Source of the DNA: Eucommia ulmoides
Lineage: Eukaryota > Streptophyta > Magnoliopsida > Garryales > Eucommiaceae
NCBI GenBank assembly: GCA_016647705.1
Contig: CM028339.1
Span: 20,076,803-20,140,802 of the forward strand
Reading direction: 5' to 3'
DNA: 64,000 nucleotides
Under the pieces are notes generated by a model. That model was not told the DNA's origin and did not search any database. It saw nothing but the letters and a program-made list of their open reading frames with translations. This document shows, one piece after another, positions 35,248-47,272 of this stretch; within the stretch, counting starts at the first letter, position 1; each line of letters begins with the position of its first letter. The position numbers and the translations under genes were made by a program.

Positions 35248-36498
35248 ATGTCTAACTATCCCTCTTTTATCAACATATTAGATCTCCTCAAATGTGATGA
35301 TGATTCGGATGAAGAATTCAAGTTGTTAGCAAGGGTGGTTATAGCTAATTAACTTGTACGTCAAAATGCACCGCGACTTAGTTCTGTCCCAAGTCACAAT
35401 TCTATTTTTCGTGATTGAATTTCTGGTCATGAAAGATTTTTTCATGACTATTTCTCTGAATGCCCTATATATAATGAAAATTTATTTTGAATGAGGTTTC
35501 GTATGAGTTGTTTTCTCTTTTGTCGAATTGTCAATGAAGTTGAATGATATGATCCATATTTTGTCTAGAGAAGAAATGTTGCCAGAGTTTTAGGTTTATC
35601 TTCTCTTCAGAATGTAACAACTGCATTTAGGATGCTTGCTTATGGAAATACAGCAGATTTTGTAGATAAATATGTCCAGATTGGAGAAATAATTGTTGTA
35701 CAGAGCTTAAAGCAGTTTGTTAAAGCAATTGGTGCAATATTTGGCGATGAGTACTTAAGAGCACCAAATAGCAATGATATCTCCTAATTGCTATCGCTTA
35801 GTGAAAACCGTGGCTTTCCAGGAATGTTGGGAAGTATTGATTGTATACACTGGAAGTGGAAAAATTGTCCTATCGAATGGCAAGGTATGTATACTGGTTA
35901 TTGTCATGAACCAATCATAATTTTAGAAGTTGTTGCTTCACAAGATCTCTGGATATGACATGTCTTTTTCGGCTTGCCGGGATCACTTAATGATATTAAT
36001 GTGTTGAATTGATCTCTTACTTTTTATGAACTAACCCAGGGGCGTGCCCCCATTGTTAATTATAATCATAATGGGCATAATTATACAATGGGATATTATC
36101 TAACTGATGGTATTTATCTAAATTGGTCAACATTTGTGAAAATAATTTCCTGCCCACAAGGCTTGAAGAAAAAATATTTTCCTACGGTATAAGAGTCAGC
36201 AAGGAAAGATGTTGGACGTGCTTTCAGAGTGCTCCAAGTTCGTTTTGCAATTGTGCGTGGCCCCACACATTTTTGGAATGAGGAAACACTCGCAGATATT
36301 ATGAAAGCATGTGTAATTATTCATAATATGATCATTGAAGGTGAAGAAGCAATTGGTAATATCGACTTTGATGGAAGTGACACAAATCCACCTATCGAAG
36401 TGTCTCATGTTGATGCTTCAGATTTTTCAACTTTTGTTCAAGCCACACAAGAAATTCGATCTTCGATCTGCAACAAGTCATTTCCAGCTCCAGAATGA
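35248..36498 (+). pseudogene. PIF/Harbinger transposase with nine nonsense codons
   Basis: From ATG 35248 to TGA 36498 the frame is continuous at 417 codons including the stop, with no frameshift but nine in-frame stops. The sequence is the plant DDE transposase: 'MLGSIDCIHWKWKNCP' with the first catalytic D, 'FFGLPGSLNDINVLN' with the second D in the SLND box, 'YNMGYYLTDGIYLNW'-like with the D after YYL, then 'ESARKDVGRAFRVLQVRFAI', and MKACVIIHNMI near the end. Such enzymes cut and paste Harbinger elements and make TWA target duplications. Most stops can be explained by C-to-T or G-to-A changes of CGA, CAA, CAG or TGG. The last 90 codons (36229-36498) are still open. Confidence 0.9.
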
Positions 36499-36724
36499 TC
36501 TTGTGGAGCACCTATGGCAACGTTATGGGACAGAGTAGTAGTTTTAATTTGTATTAGTATTATGTATTTTTCATGTAGTTTGAATTTGAATTTGTATTAG
36601 TATTATGTGTTTTTCATGTAGTTTGAATTTGATGAATATATTGTCTGTCTAATGATTTCTATTTTTAGAATATCATAATATTAGCATAAACTGCATAACT
36701 ACATTCTTCAAAATAAGAAATACC

Positions 36725-37773
36725 TTAAAAATTAAAATTCGTCTGTCTATTGATTTCCATTTTTAGACTATCATAATACTGAGCAGAGATGGAATCCAAG
36801 TTACGAGTATCAATTTGCATTATACGATTGCGTTTAGCTCTTTTCTCCATTTCTATTTTTTCTTGTTCAAGTTCTAACTGAACGACATGTTGTCGTAACT
36901 GTTGGGCATGCAGATCTAGTGTCTCACGATGTCGTTCAACTCTACTATTTTCCATTTTCAACTTATCTTCTCAAAATTTATCTAAAACATCTATAGCGTC
37001 TCTTAGTTCTGCCGCGTCTATTAATTTTTTACCTTTGACTTGTTTCTTTGAGGCTTTTCTGCCTAGAGGCCTTTCTTGCGTTATTCCAATTTCATGATCA
37101 TCTCCTAAATCAATACAATCTGGACTTGCAGTAAGAAATGTAGTGGAACTTGAACTTGAGTAATTTTTTTTCTTTTTGCTACCACTTGGTAGGAGATTAG
37201 TCCATTTGCGTTCACTTTTCAGTATTTCCCAACAATGCTCGTATATGAATTTTTTGTTTGATTTTGCAATATATAACTCTTTTACTTTAAGAAGCTGCAA
37301 AAACACAAAAATAACATTAAAATTTTAAAACATAATTTCGAAATTAATTATTTCTATCCAAAATATATTACTCTGCTTTGATTAGTATGCCTGCTTTAAT
37401 GAGTTCTTTGAATCAAGCTATGATATCTAATAAATTTAGCACATTGTTTATTAATATCTTGTCATTGGCTCATAATAGATGTTTGACTACGCCCAAATTC
37501 AGCTCCTCCATTCATGTTGAAGTATTTATGTATTCTTTTCCAAAACGCATTGTGTTGTTAACCATTACCGGTAATCGGATCTTTGCTTGTATTTAACCAA
37601 CCAGAAACAATAAGAATATCCTCGATAGGATTGAAATTTTTTGCTCTTTGTGCCTTCCTAATCGTTGATCTCGCAGTATTTTTATTGTAGGAGATTGGTT
37701 CAGTTTCAGGTTGATCTTCAGAAAAATCATCTAAAAGAAGACTCGTGAAATAATAATTTGATTCAGAATCCAT
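36725..37773 (-). pseudogene. PIF/Harbinger ORF1 (MYB-like / NAM-associated) with four nonsense codons
   Basis: The minus-strand frame from ATG 37773 runs to a GT-AG intron (37295-37371, 77 bp) and continues to 36725. Exons of 402 and 570 nt are both in phase 0, about 323 residues. The N-terminal part ('NPIEDILIVSGWLNTSKDP') is the MYB/trihelix-like start found in Harbinger ORF1 proteins, and 'YEHCWEILKSERKWTNL' plus the acidic and charged tail resembles the NAM-associated C-terminal domain. ORF1 helps bring the transposase to the element's ends in the nucleus. Four in-frame stops (three in exon 1, one near 36968) fit CAA, TGG and CGA changes. Because the intron phase is intact, decay is by substitution only. 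Confidence 0.8.
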
Positions 37774-38180
37774 CTGTATGTATTAAATTAAAGTAAATCA
37801 ATCGGACAAATAACAACTAAATATGGAAAAAACACAAATATTAATCAACTAAACATAGAAAAAATAATTAAACAAATTAATCAATTCAACATAAATTAAA
37901 TTAATATAAACAAATTAATGATTTTTTGATTAGCCCAACCCATAGCCCATTCCCCAAATTAAATTAACATAGAAAAAATAATAACATATCCAATCCACAA
38001 CCCATTCCCTAATCTAATCAAAGGATTTTTTTATTAGCCCAAACCATAACCCAACCCAAATTCCCTAATCTAAATTAACCTAACCCAAACATTAATCCAA
38101 CCCACAACCCATTCCCTAAATCGCACAACATATATTAATACATATATGTGATTTGCCCTAATTCACACGAATCGGACAAA

Positions 38181-38186
<6 letters not shown>

Positions 38187-38219
<33 letters not shown>
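38187..38219. repeat. GA microsatellite
   Basis: About sixteen AG units in the leader side of Harbinger ORF1. The open frames on both strands here come from the simple repeat and adjacent GC-rich text. Confidence 0.95.
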
Positions 38220-38223
<4 letters not shown>

Positions 38224-38583
38224 CGACCTTCGGCTGCATCGGCATCTTGCGGCAACGGCTTTCGATGGTGATGGCTGCGGCGAAAGAGGCTTGCGATGGA
38301 TTTGGTTCGGCAAACTGCATTGGATGCTTGCGATGGAGGCAGTTCAGATTTGGTTTGCAACAGTTGTTCGGTGGCGGCTTGCGATTCAGATCTAATTTGC
38401 AATTCAGATCTAATTGTGAGGTAAAGGTTTGCTATTCTCGTTCTGCTTGATTTGATTTTCATTTGATTGTTCCTTTATTATCAATTTATAAACTATTTAT
38501 TTATTTTTATTTTTTTCAAATTGAGGTTTTGGTTTTGAAATTTCAGACCGTTAGAGTAGCCATTGCTATTCCAATGATCAAAT

Positions 38584-38607
38584 GGCACAGCCTTCATGCT
38601 GTGCCAA
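38584..38607. other. Perfect 9-bp hairpin TGGCACAGC / GCTGTGCCA
   Basis: TGGCACAGC-CTTCAT-GCTGTGCCA forms a perfect 9-bp stem with a 6-nt loop. 'TGGCAC' also occurs in the sub-terminal part of the Harbinger left end (34700) and again near 38702, so this may be a terminal structure of a related MITE beginning at 38556 after TTA. Confidence 0.5.
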
Positions 38608-38734
38608 ATATTATACAATAGAGTTGATGTGCCATTTTTGGTATATCAAATAGAATACTTGTTGAAATTGATTTTTAAATCAAAAATGCAATTTGTTGGG
38701 TGGCACAGCAGATGACACTGCTGCTAGGGATGGA

Positions 38735-40076
38735 AAATACACTTTTTCATTGCCACACAAACAAGCATTTAAAAGTCTGTCCATTTGTAAGTCTGACCAG
38801 TTGTAAGGCTGACTTGGGTAACGTGCGTTGTATTTGTACCACACGAATCCCATCCTGTTTGTGTATTACATTATTGGAATCTAATTCGGAAAAGGACTTG
38901 ACTTTTAAAAATTATAGTTTTTTTTAAATCCCTTATTTGGTTATTATTAATTTTTTTTTTTTGTAAAATTGAATTTTTAAAATAGAATTTAAAAGGGAGA
39001 AATATGATTTCTAAATCCCTTAAAATGATATTATTAAAATAGGTATAAAAATATTCAACTTAAAGTGATATTGTTAAAATTTTATTATTAAAATAATTTT
39101 AAAATATTATAATTAAAATATGTAAAATAATAGTATAGTTAAAATAGTATTACAGTGGTCGTTTACATAATTAAATTTTTTATCTAAAATAATTATTCAA
39201 ATAAAAAATTTATAAACTATAGAATTTACAAATTCTAAGAATTTATCAAATTTCTTATCTAAATGCAACTTTAATATTTGTTAATGTTCTAACAATATAT
39301 TCTAAATTCTTAAATATTTAATATTTTAATATATTTTAAATATAAATTAAAAATTAAATTAAAATCAATTATATAATATTTTAATTAATAAATAAATTCT
39401 CTTAATTTTTATGATAATTAATTAATTTTATCAAATATAACCAAACAGTCACAGGTGGTAGTTTTGTGCCAACACTTTTCGGATTTAAAAAAACACTTTT
39501 TCATTGTCAAATGAACCAGCCTTTGATCCAGTTCGCAAAAAAAAAAATTATATATATATATATATATTTTTTTTGTCATAGTTTGACTTTTTTATAGAGT
39601 AATTTAGAAATTTGATTCTCAATATATCACGTCAATGTAAAATATAAGTTTTTCAAATTACCTGGAGAGATAATTACTCAAAATAAAATTTAATTTTAAA
39701 TCTACGAGCTCAATGTGATCTTTATGGACATAACGCCTTAATGTATAATAATGAATAAAAAAATAATTTGTCCAATACCAGTTGTCACACTTACGTACAA
39801 AACGTGCCTCATTAGTTCTACCACACAAAGCCCATCCTAGCATTTATTGCTTGTCGTACTCTCACACAAATTCAATGTAACCTGATATTGATATCTACAC
39901 ATATTGTACCCAAGAAAAAAATAATAATAATAAATAAAAAATTAAAAAATTAAAAATGTCTAAACATACCAAATTATTAAATGAAATTTAATTTTTTATA
40001 TTACAATTTTAAAAGTGGCCATAGGCACTTGTTTCTAAACTCTCTGTCAATCGTTTTTTTTTTCGAATTGGGCAAC
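38735..40076. other. AT-rich intergenic region
   Basis: Highly AT-rich, with an AT run (about 39549-39567). No gene, RNA or element end recognised. Confidence 0.6.
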
Positions 40077-40079
40077 TAA

Positions 40080-40681
40080 GGCCCGTTTGGTTAGTATTCC
40101 CAATTCAACCCAATCTAAAAATTTTGGATTTAATTTTTGGGAATGTGTTTGGCAAACACAAAACTCAACCCAACCCAACCTAAAAAATAAGAATTGATTC
40201 TCAAAATTCTAAAGAAACTAGTAACAAAAAAAAGTCGTTTCTTTTTGTGTTAAAAAAACTCAACCCAAAATTCTCAAATTCCGTCTTCATCTGCCGGCCG
40301 ACTACCACCACCTGCCGCCGTCCGCCGCCGCCGGCGATCGACCGCCGTCTCCGACCACCGTCTGGCTACCAACTGCCGTCTCCCGCCACCGTCCAGCAAC
40401 CTCTGCCTCCGGCGACCGTCCGCACCGCCGGCGTCCACCTTCGCCGCCCGTCCGGCCACCGCCGGCGCCGCCGCCAAACACAAAAAAAAAAAAATTCAAA
40501 AAAAAAAAAATTAGTTTTAGGGTAAAATCGTTATCAAACACATTATATTCTCAGCACAAAACAAGAATTATCGTTACCAAACGCAATTCTGTTCCCAAAA
40601 TTCTCAACCTAATCCAATTCAACTCAACCCAACTCATTCCAATTGGGTTCAGAAAAGTGGAAACACTAACCAAACGCCACC
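40080..40681. mobile_element. PIF/Harbinger-type MITE with TSD TAA, copy 2
   Basis: The ends GGCCCGTTTGGTTAGTATTC and, reverse-complemented, GGTGGCGTTTGGTTAGTGTT are flanked by TAA at 40077-40079 and 40682-40684. It aligns with 21352-21941 over both arms, including 'TAAAATCGTTA-CAAACACATT', and like it has a GC-rich CCG/CGG-filled centre (about 40290-40470). The open frames over the centre on both strands are composition artefacts. Confidence 0.92.
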
Positions 40682-40885
40682 TAATCATTTTAAAATTTAC
40701 TGTTAAAAACAGATTGAATTTAAGAATTTTAGACAAAGATAAAAAATAATTTAAATTGAAACAAAATAACATAAATATAAATATTTTTATATTTAATATT
40801 ATATATCTTGTATGTAATTGAAGAAATAATATATTTTTTAACATAATAACATGAATGAGTTATGCCTCTCTCTCTATATATATAA

Positions 40886-43072
40886 TCTATTATATAAAAC
40901 AAGATGACTTTTTGGCTAACTAGGACAAACTTATGATTATGACAAAAAAATATGACTAGGAAAAACAAAATTGCTGACTAGGATAAACAAATTTATTAAG
41001 TATGACATTTTGCAGTCTTAGGTTAAGGAATATATAAGGAAATTAAATTTGTCTAAAAGAAAATAAAGTTATATTAATATTATTTTTGGCTTATAAAAAT
41101 ATATATAATGATAAAAATATATATAATTTCTTAATTACTTAATTTGCTCTCTCTATCTCTTAATTCTCTATCTCATGGCCTTAAATAGAGATATAAAAAA
41201 TAATTAAAAAATTTAGTTATTTTTTAATTTATTATATTATAGTATCTATTATATAAAATATGACGGGTTTTTGGTTGACTAGGATAAACTTATGACTAGA
41301 ACAAAAAAATATGACTAGAACAAATAAAGTTGCTGACTAAGACATTTTAAGACATAAGTTGAGGACATGTAAGGAAACTAGATTTGTCAAACAGAAAATC
41401 GGATTAATGTAAATAGAAATCAAATTAATATAGTATTGATTAATTAATTAGACAAATGCTGATTAGGACAAACAAATTTGCTGATTAGGATATTTTCGAG
41501 ATATAAGTTTAGGGTCATAAAAGGAAATTAAAATTTAATTTGGGGCAAAAAATATTGGGATATATATATGGCCCTAAATTAACATTAATTAGTAAAGATA
41601 ATGTCTAAAATAACATTAATGCCTAAATTTTTTGTCCTAATCACATTAAATTTCCAATTAATTAATTTTAGGGTCAAAATTAACATATTAAATTTAGAAC
41701 CAAAAGTTTAGCCATTAATATTATTTTAGGTAACGATTTATCCATTTTTCTCTAATTAAATTACTAATTAATTAATTAATTTAGACATTGATTCATCTAA
41801 TTTTTCTTAATTAAACTACTAGGTAGGATTCAATTTAATTAATCCTTCTTTCACCTCTCTCTCTCCCAAATTGCAGTGTACTTTTATCTCTTTTCGGCAG
41901 TTACTCACCCTAAGTAATTAAAGAACATATTCTATTTTTGAGCACGTGATCAACTATTTACTGTTAAAAATGTTCATATTTTGTAATTTATACTGACTTT
42001 GAAATCTTTTATCTTTACCTCTTTATTTTGCTAAATTTTAGTTCGTTATGTGTTCATCAGACCTGAAATATTCATTTCATGTGATTGTCAGTTAACTTTT
42101 AAAATCATATTTTAAAATATTAATTAAACCTATCATATTTAAAAATCATAATCGCATGTTCATCGAATTATTTATCATTTTTAGCACAAAAATAAAGAAA
42201 ATCTCTTTAAATACGTTGTTTTGTCATCATTTTTGGCCATTACTTTAAGATTCGTGCACTACACACACATACATGCGTGCGCACACATCCACACACACAT
42301 ATATAAGATAATATATATTGAGGTTTTCGAAAAATGTGATTTTTTTTGTGAGCTTATTTTATTTTAATTTCAGTGTAAATACTTTGTCAAGTTTACACAT
42401 TATTCTTTATTTTTTTAAGTTATACATTGATTCTATCCGAATAGGAGGTAAGGTCATATTATTATTGGTTTTCCTTGCAATGTGTATGTTCATTTCAGAT
42501 TCATTTTACGAAATTAATTATTGTCGTAAGAAATTAATTTTTGAATGCGTTTTATGGTTTTTTTTTTTATTTGGCTAGGATTTTTCTTAAAAATGTTTTT
42601 TAAGTGTTTGTATTTGTAATAAGATTGTTTCGTAATGAAGCATAATAGTACTTTTGAGCTTTCTTAATGAAGCATAATAATACTTTTAGGCACGCGTTAT
42701 GTACTAATTGTTCGGTACCATTTTTTTGATTGGATAATTTCATAATTGTCATTATTTTTATTTCAATTGGTTTATAACTTATTTTGAAGATTAAATTATT
42801 TATAAAACCGTAAAATATCATTGGATTTTTTATATTGTTGAACTTTTTATATCAGTACAAGTTTTAGTTTCGATTGTTAATTACAATTGATGTTCGATTG
42901 TTAATTATTATTAATGTTCAAATGAATAGGTGTATTATGTTGGTCTTGATTGTTTTATTATTAATATTCAAATGTAATAGATGTAGAATGTTGTATAATA
43001 GATAAAATTATATCATTTTTTTTGGGTTTGGTTATTTTACACCTGTGTCTTCAGGCACGGGTTATCCGCTAG
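40886..43072 (+). mobile_element. Non-autonomous Helitron (or two overlapping ones)
   Basis: The left end TCTATTATATAAAACAAGAT follows an A. The right end is a short hairpin (CCTGTG at 43042-43047 pairing with CACGGG at 43056-43061) followed 7 nt later by CTAG and a T, the structure of plant Helitron 3' ends inserted between A and T. A second 5'-type end (TCTATTATATAAAATATGAC) lies at 41245, with homology to the first continuing for over 100 bp, so two Helitron starts share one surviving 3' end. No Rep/helicase sequence is present. Small frames such as 42318-42578 are not recognised. Confidence 0.72.
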
Positions 43073-43559
43073 TATTATATAAAACAAGACGATTTTTACT
43101 GACGAGAACAAACGAAAATATGACTAGAACAAACAAATACTGATTAGGAAAAATAAAGTGTTGACTAGGAAACTAAAATGATCAAAAAGGAAATTATTAA
43201 ATGGAAATTAAATTAATATAATATCGATATAATATTGATTCACCTAATTTTTGTTAATTAAAAGTTAATCAACCCTTACTTAATTAACCTTTCTATCACT
43301 CTCACTCTCACATTAAGCAATTTTATTTTTCAATAAATTCAAGAAATTTTAGTTATATTAAATGGAAATTAAAATAATATAATATTGATATAACATTGAT
43401 TTATCTAATTTTCACTAATTAAAAGTTAATCAACCATTCCTTAATTAACCTTTCTCTCACTCTCATACTAAGCAATTTCTTTTTTCAATAAATTCTTTTT
43501 AATTTTACAATTTTATTTCCTAATTTACTCCCAAACCACCCCAATTCTACGCTAATTTA

Positions 43560-44650
43560 TTTTATTTCTCTTAATAGTCGTCGAACCCTAAATCCCTAAT
43601 CACACACAATATAGACTCAGTTTCTCATCGTTCCTCCGTCTGCCCCCTCACCATCTGCTCTCAGACTTGGCCTCTGACCATTACTGTCGTGGTGTTTCAG
43701 CTTCTTGAACGGGTTCGATCTCTCAGCCTCTCCCTCTTGCGTCTCTCTCTCTCCCACTCTCAGCTTCTATTATCTCCATCTCACACCACCACCATTACAG
43801 CGCCATCTCTATCCCTCTGAATTCATCTAATATTTTTGTTAATACTTGAACAGGTAGTTTAGATTTCAGGAATTTTTGTAATCGAAGACAGTTACATCGA
43901 GGTAGAGTCAAATCAGCTTGAATGCCTATAAGGTATGATTTACCCCTTACGCTGGAAAAAATAAATTGAAAATAAATCATGCACGAAACATCAAGAACTT
44001 TCCATTTTATTTTACTTTGTTTTATTTTTTGAATTCAAATTAGGTTAAATTGTTTGTTAATTGGATTGATGTACAGTTCATAAATGATTTATCGGAAGAT
44101 GCTAAATTGCAAAAACTAGTTTCTCAGCACTGGATTGAAACTGTAAATTCAGTTTCCCTTCCTCCTATTATGCTTAGCTTTGTTGTTTAAATTGGTGATA
44201 TTTGCTATGATGTCACAGCTCTTTCGGATATTAGTTGGGTTGTTTATTATTTGTCATTGAGCGTTTGTTTTGCGAGTTTTAGTTAATACGCGTATTGGGT
44301 TTTGGAGATCTGAATGTGGTTCAGATGATGATACTATTGTGATTTAGATTTTAAAATTCATGTTGTTTTTTCTTCTTACAGGTCGATCTGAATTTTATGT
44401 AATTGAGATGATTATATGTTGGTTAATCACCATGGTTGAATAGACATTTCTCTTGATCAAATACAAAGATACATTATTAGTATAATAAATAGTTGTGGAT
44501 ATAGAAATATTGGGAGTGGTCTATTAAGATGATCAAGTCAAGCAATGACTATGGGGTATCTAAATTTTGGGTTCTCCTCAGTGATTGGCCATGTCCATGG
44601 TGAAGACACTCCAGATAGCTGTGGTGGTCTCAGGTGATTATTCTCTCTCT
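43560..44650 (+). pseudogene. Possible captured gene fragment in the Helitron
   Basis: A CT-rich stretch (43590-43800) like a plant 5' leader is followed by unremarkable sequence and a short open segment, 44545-44633 (MTMGYLNFGFSSVIGHVHG and on), that ends at a good donor site CTCAG|GTGATT. The amino-acid mix looks like a coding exon, but I recognise no family and found no following exon. Helitrons often carry such pieces; here it is an inference from context and the splice-site form. Confidence 0.3.
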
Positions 44651-45226
44651 CCGACCTTTTGATGTATCTCTTATTGATTTCAATTGTTTCCAGTTATTTT
44701 GTCTCCAACATTAGGATTTTTTTTTCTTTTCACTGATTATTTGTCTTTTCTCTCACTCTCGTTTATTCTTTTCTCTCTCTTCTGCTTTTTCGGTTTGATT
44801 TTGCTTTACGTTTTTAAATTATGTTCACCAATTTTGCCACCAGTTTCAATTTCATTCTATAGTTACCAAACTTTGCCAAGTGTTAAACTGTTATTTCAAT
44901 CTACCAGTTTTTAAAATGGAAAGATTTGGAGAAAAATTAAGCAAGCCGTCATATCTCGAGGGGGGGAGGGGGTTGCATACAATAGTTTTTTTTAGAAAAA
45001 TAATGATATTCCCTACCCTGTGAGTAACCTATTTGGAAGATCATTGTTTTAGTTTATATCATTTTATTATCTTTAGGATAGAATTTTGTTTTGGTGAAAT
45101 TTATGTTTATTTATGCTCAATAAATTGTTTATTATATATCAATTTTATATCTTTATAAATTATGTGTTTATGCATTAATTTCTTGTATTATATATGATAA
45201 ATCAAAGCGCAACAAGGAAATGCATA

Positions 45227-46648
45227 TGATAGGTGTAATTTACCTATTTATTTCCAAACCGAACTTGTTAGTTTTCGAGTATGTTTATTACGTTTTAATA
45301 CGTTTTATGTATTTTTGTATAAATCAGGTGTGTGGGGGTGAAACGGCATGAAAATGGATCATAAACGATCAAATCAGATCAAGAACAGTGGAAGAACGGT
45401 GGGAAAGCAAGCATAGAGGCATAATTTTGAAAACCAGCCCACCGTCGCGGCGTCCAGACCACTGCCGCGGCAATTAATATGTAGAGAGGGCCTAAAACTG
45501 CTGGAAGCCCACCGCCGAGGTAGTGAAACAACAACAAGGTCCCTGATCCCACCGCCGAGTCCACCGCCTAGACCGTGGCTTAATCGACATACCCACCGCC
45601 GTGGCGGTGAGCCCACTGTCGTGGCGGTTACTCTGCACAGCTGTTAGATATTTTTTTAGATATTTTGCTCCCTATTTAAACTCTTATTCTCTCTCATTCT
45701 CTAACCCCTAGCCATAGGAGACCCCTCAAGGTTCCTAATATTTTGAGAGTGTTTTGGGATGTGCTCAACCAAAGTCAAAGGAGAAGAACACGTTGCAAAG
45801 AAGTAGAAGCGATCGTTGGACGATTTTAGTGGCAAATCTTTGGACTACGGCTAAGTTCTTCCATTTCTCTCTTTATTTTCTCTACTTCTATAGGTTGATG
45901 AACATGTTTAGCTCGGTTTTCATTGTATAAATGGTTATGTTCATGAGTTAAACGAATTTTGTTTAGGGATTAATGTATTTTATGAAATTGTTGTTCGTTT
46001 GAGTTGTGTGTCGTTAGTGGTTGTTTTTCGTTATTTCGATTGTGTTTACCGTTATTCTTTGATATTATGCTTGTTTAGATAATTAGAGAATATGAGGTTT
46101 GACACTCGGGAGAAGTAACCCCGAATTCAGATTAGGGTAAATACAACGCGACGATCTAATAACCCGGGAGGGAGTTAGAAAGTGTGCAATGAATGACGTT
46201 GGGGCAAGACTCATGTGACCTAGTGTTATTAAGATGTTGAGGGGGACTTCTTCATTGACACGAAGTTACATATTCACTCGTTTTATACTCAGGAGAGGTG
46301 GCGAGTGAATTTACGATACAAATATTGTCGAATAGATTGAACGCCGTTATTGTAAACTAAACAAGATCAAAACACGTTTTTGTAAACGAAGTTAATCCCT
46401 AAGCAATCTTTTCCCTAAACATCTCAATATAATATTAGTATAGTGAGATTAATTAACTTAGTATTAGTATTAATTAATTATAAACTTCATTTTTATCGCC
46501 TAAATAAAGTTAGGTTATGATAATCGCAGTACTCAATAATAATCTCAACCAATCCCTGTGGATAAGACAACCCCTACTCCTTCCCATCTATACTAAAACT
46601 TGACCCATACACTTGCGGTGAAAATAGTAACGTAATATTCTGCCGCCA
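45227..46648 (+). mobile_element. Solo Gypsy LTR, same superfamily as 25438-30770
   Basis: 1422 bp starting TGATAGGTGTAATTTACC and ending TTCTGCCGCCA. Flanks are GCATA (45222-45226) and GCATG (46649-46653), a target duplication with one later change. It has the CCACCGCCG palindrome block (about 45436-45630) and a single copy of the 'GACCTAGTGTTATTAAGATG' unit. No internal region, so it is a solo LTR inside the Helitron cargo. Confidence 0.85.
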
Positions 46649-47272
46649 GCATGCGAAGCTTTGTTTGATTTGATTTTCTTCGTCTTAGATTGATTGTGTT
46701 TGATTGTATTTATTATCTCTTTCTCTCTATTTCTTCATTTACTGCCTGGTTGGCAGCGAAGCCTCAACTGCCTATTTGTATCTCCAATAGGAGGAGTCTC
46801 TACTTGTTTGTAACGTGTTTGTAATTTATCTACTTGAAGTTTTGCTTTAACCCCATCTCTCTCTGTCTTCCTAATTTTTAGCCTTTTTCTGTCTCCCTTG
46901 ATATAAAAAGATTGAACAAATATCTGGGTAATGTAATGTTCAATAGAGATAAAAGCACCTGTAAGAGTTTTGATTTTTCCTTTTTCTTTGGTTGTTGTTT
47001 GGTTCAGTAGTACCTGCTTGGTTGTTAGAGAAAATTGGAGTCTAATAGTAATTTTAGCCTCAAATTTTGTAATAAGTTTTGGATCCTTTGATGTTCTTAT
47101 CTATTTATGTTGACATTATGCACTTCTCTATGGGGAAATGCTATTTCTAGAGAATTTATGGTAGTAACCTAGTCGACAACCAATATGGAAATGGAGATGA
47201 CAAGTTATGTAGTAAAATTCTATCGAGTGGCAGTTTTATGTGTTAGAATTGGATTTTTATGTTGTGGGTTGG
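46649..47272. other. Helitron cargo between two LTR insertions
   Basis: T-rich sequence without recognisable gene. It resumes at 53892 after the next element: the last five bases, GTTGG, are repeated there as the target duplication. Confidence 0.5.

Larger units (their letters stand above)
34657..38550. mobile_element. PIF/Harbinger transposon with two facing genes, decayed
   Basis: The left end GAGCATCTCCAAGAGTGATG follows a TTA (34654-34656), as expected for plant PIF/Harbinger elements. Inside lie a transposase on the plus strand (35248-36498) and a MYB-like ORF1 on the minus strand (36725-37773), the standard two-gene convergent layout, with their 3' ends about 230 bp apart. The right terminal repeat was not found. 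At 38553 a TTAGAGTAGCCATTG occurs, but it looks like another left end in the same orientation, so the right limit is uncertain. A long A run (about 34704-34747) and a GA run (38187-38219) are internal. Confidence 0.8.

Noticed and set aside
38553..38730. Right terminal repeat of the Harbinger element
   Set aside because: TTAGAGTAGCCATTG is in the same orientation as the left end, not inverted, so it does not close the element.
40247..40541. Pro/Arg-rich and Gly-rich frames on both strands
   Set aside because: Same CCG/CGG core in the second MITE copy; not a gene.
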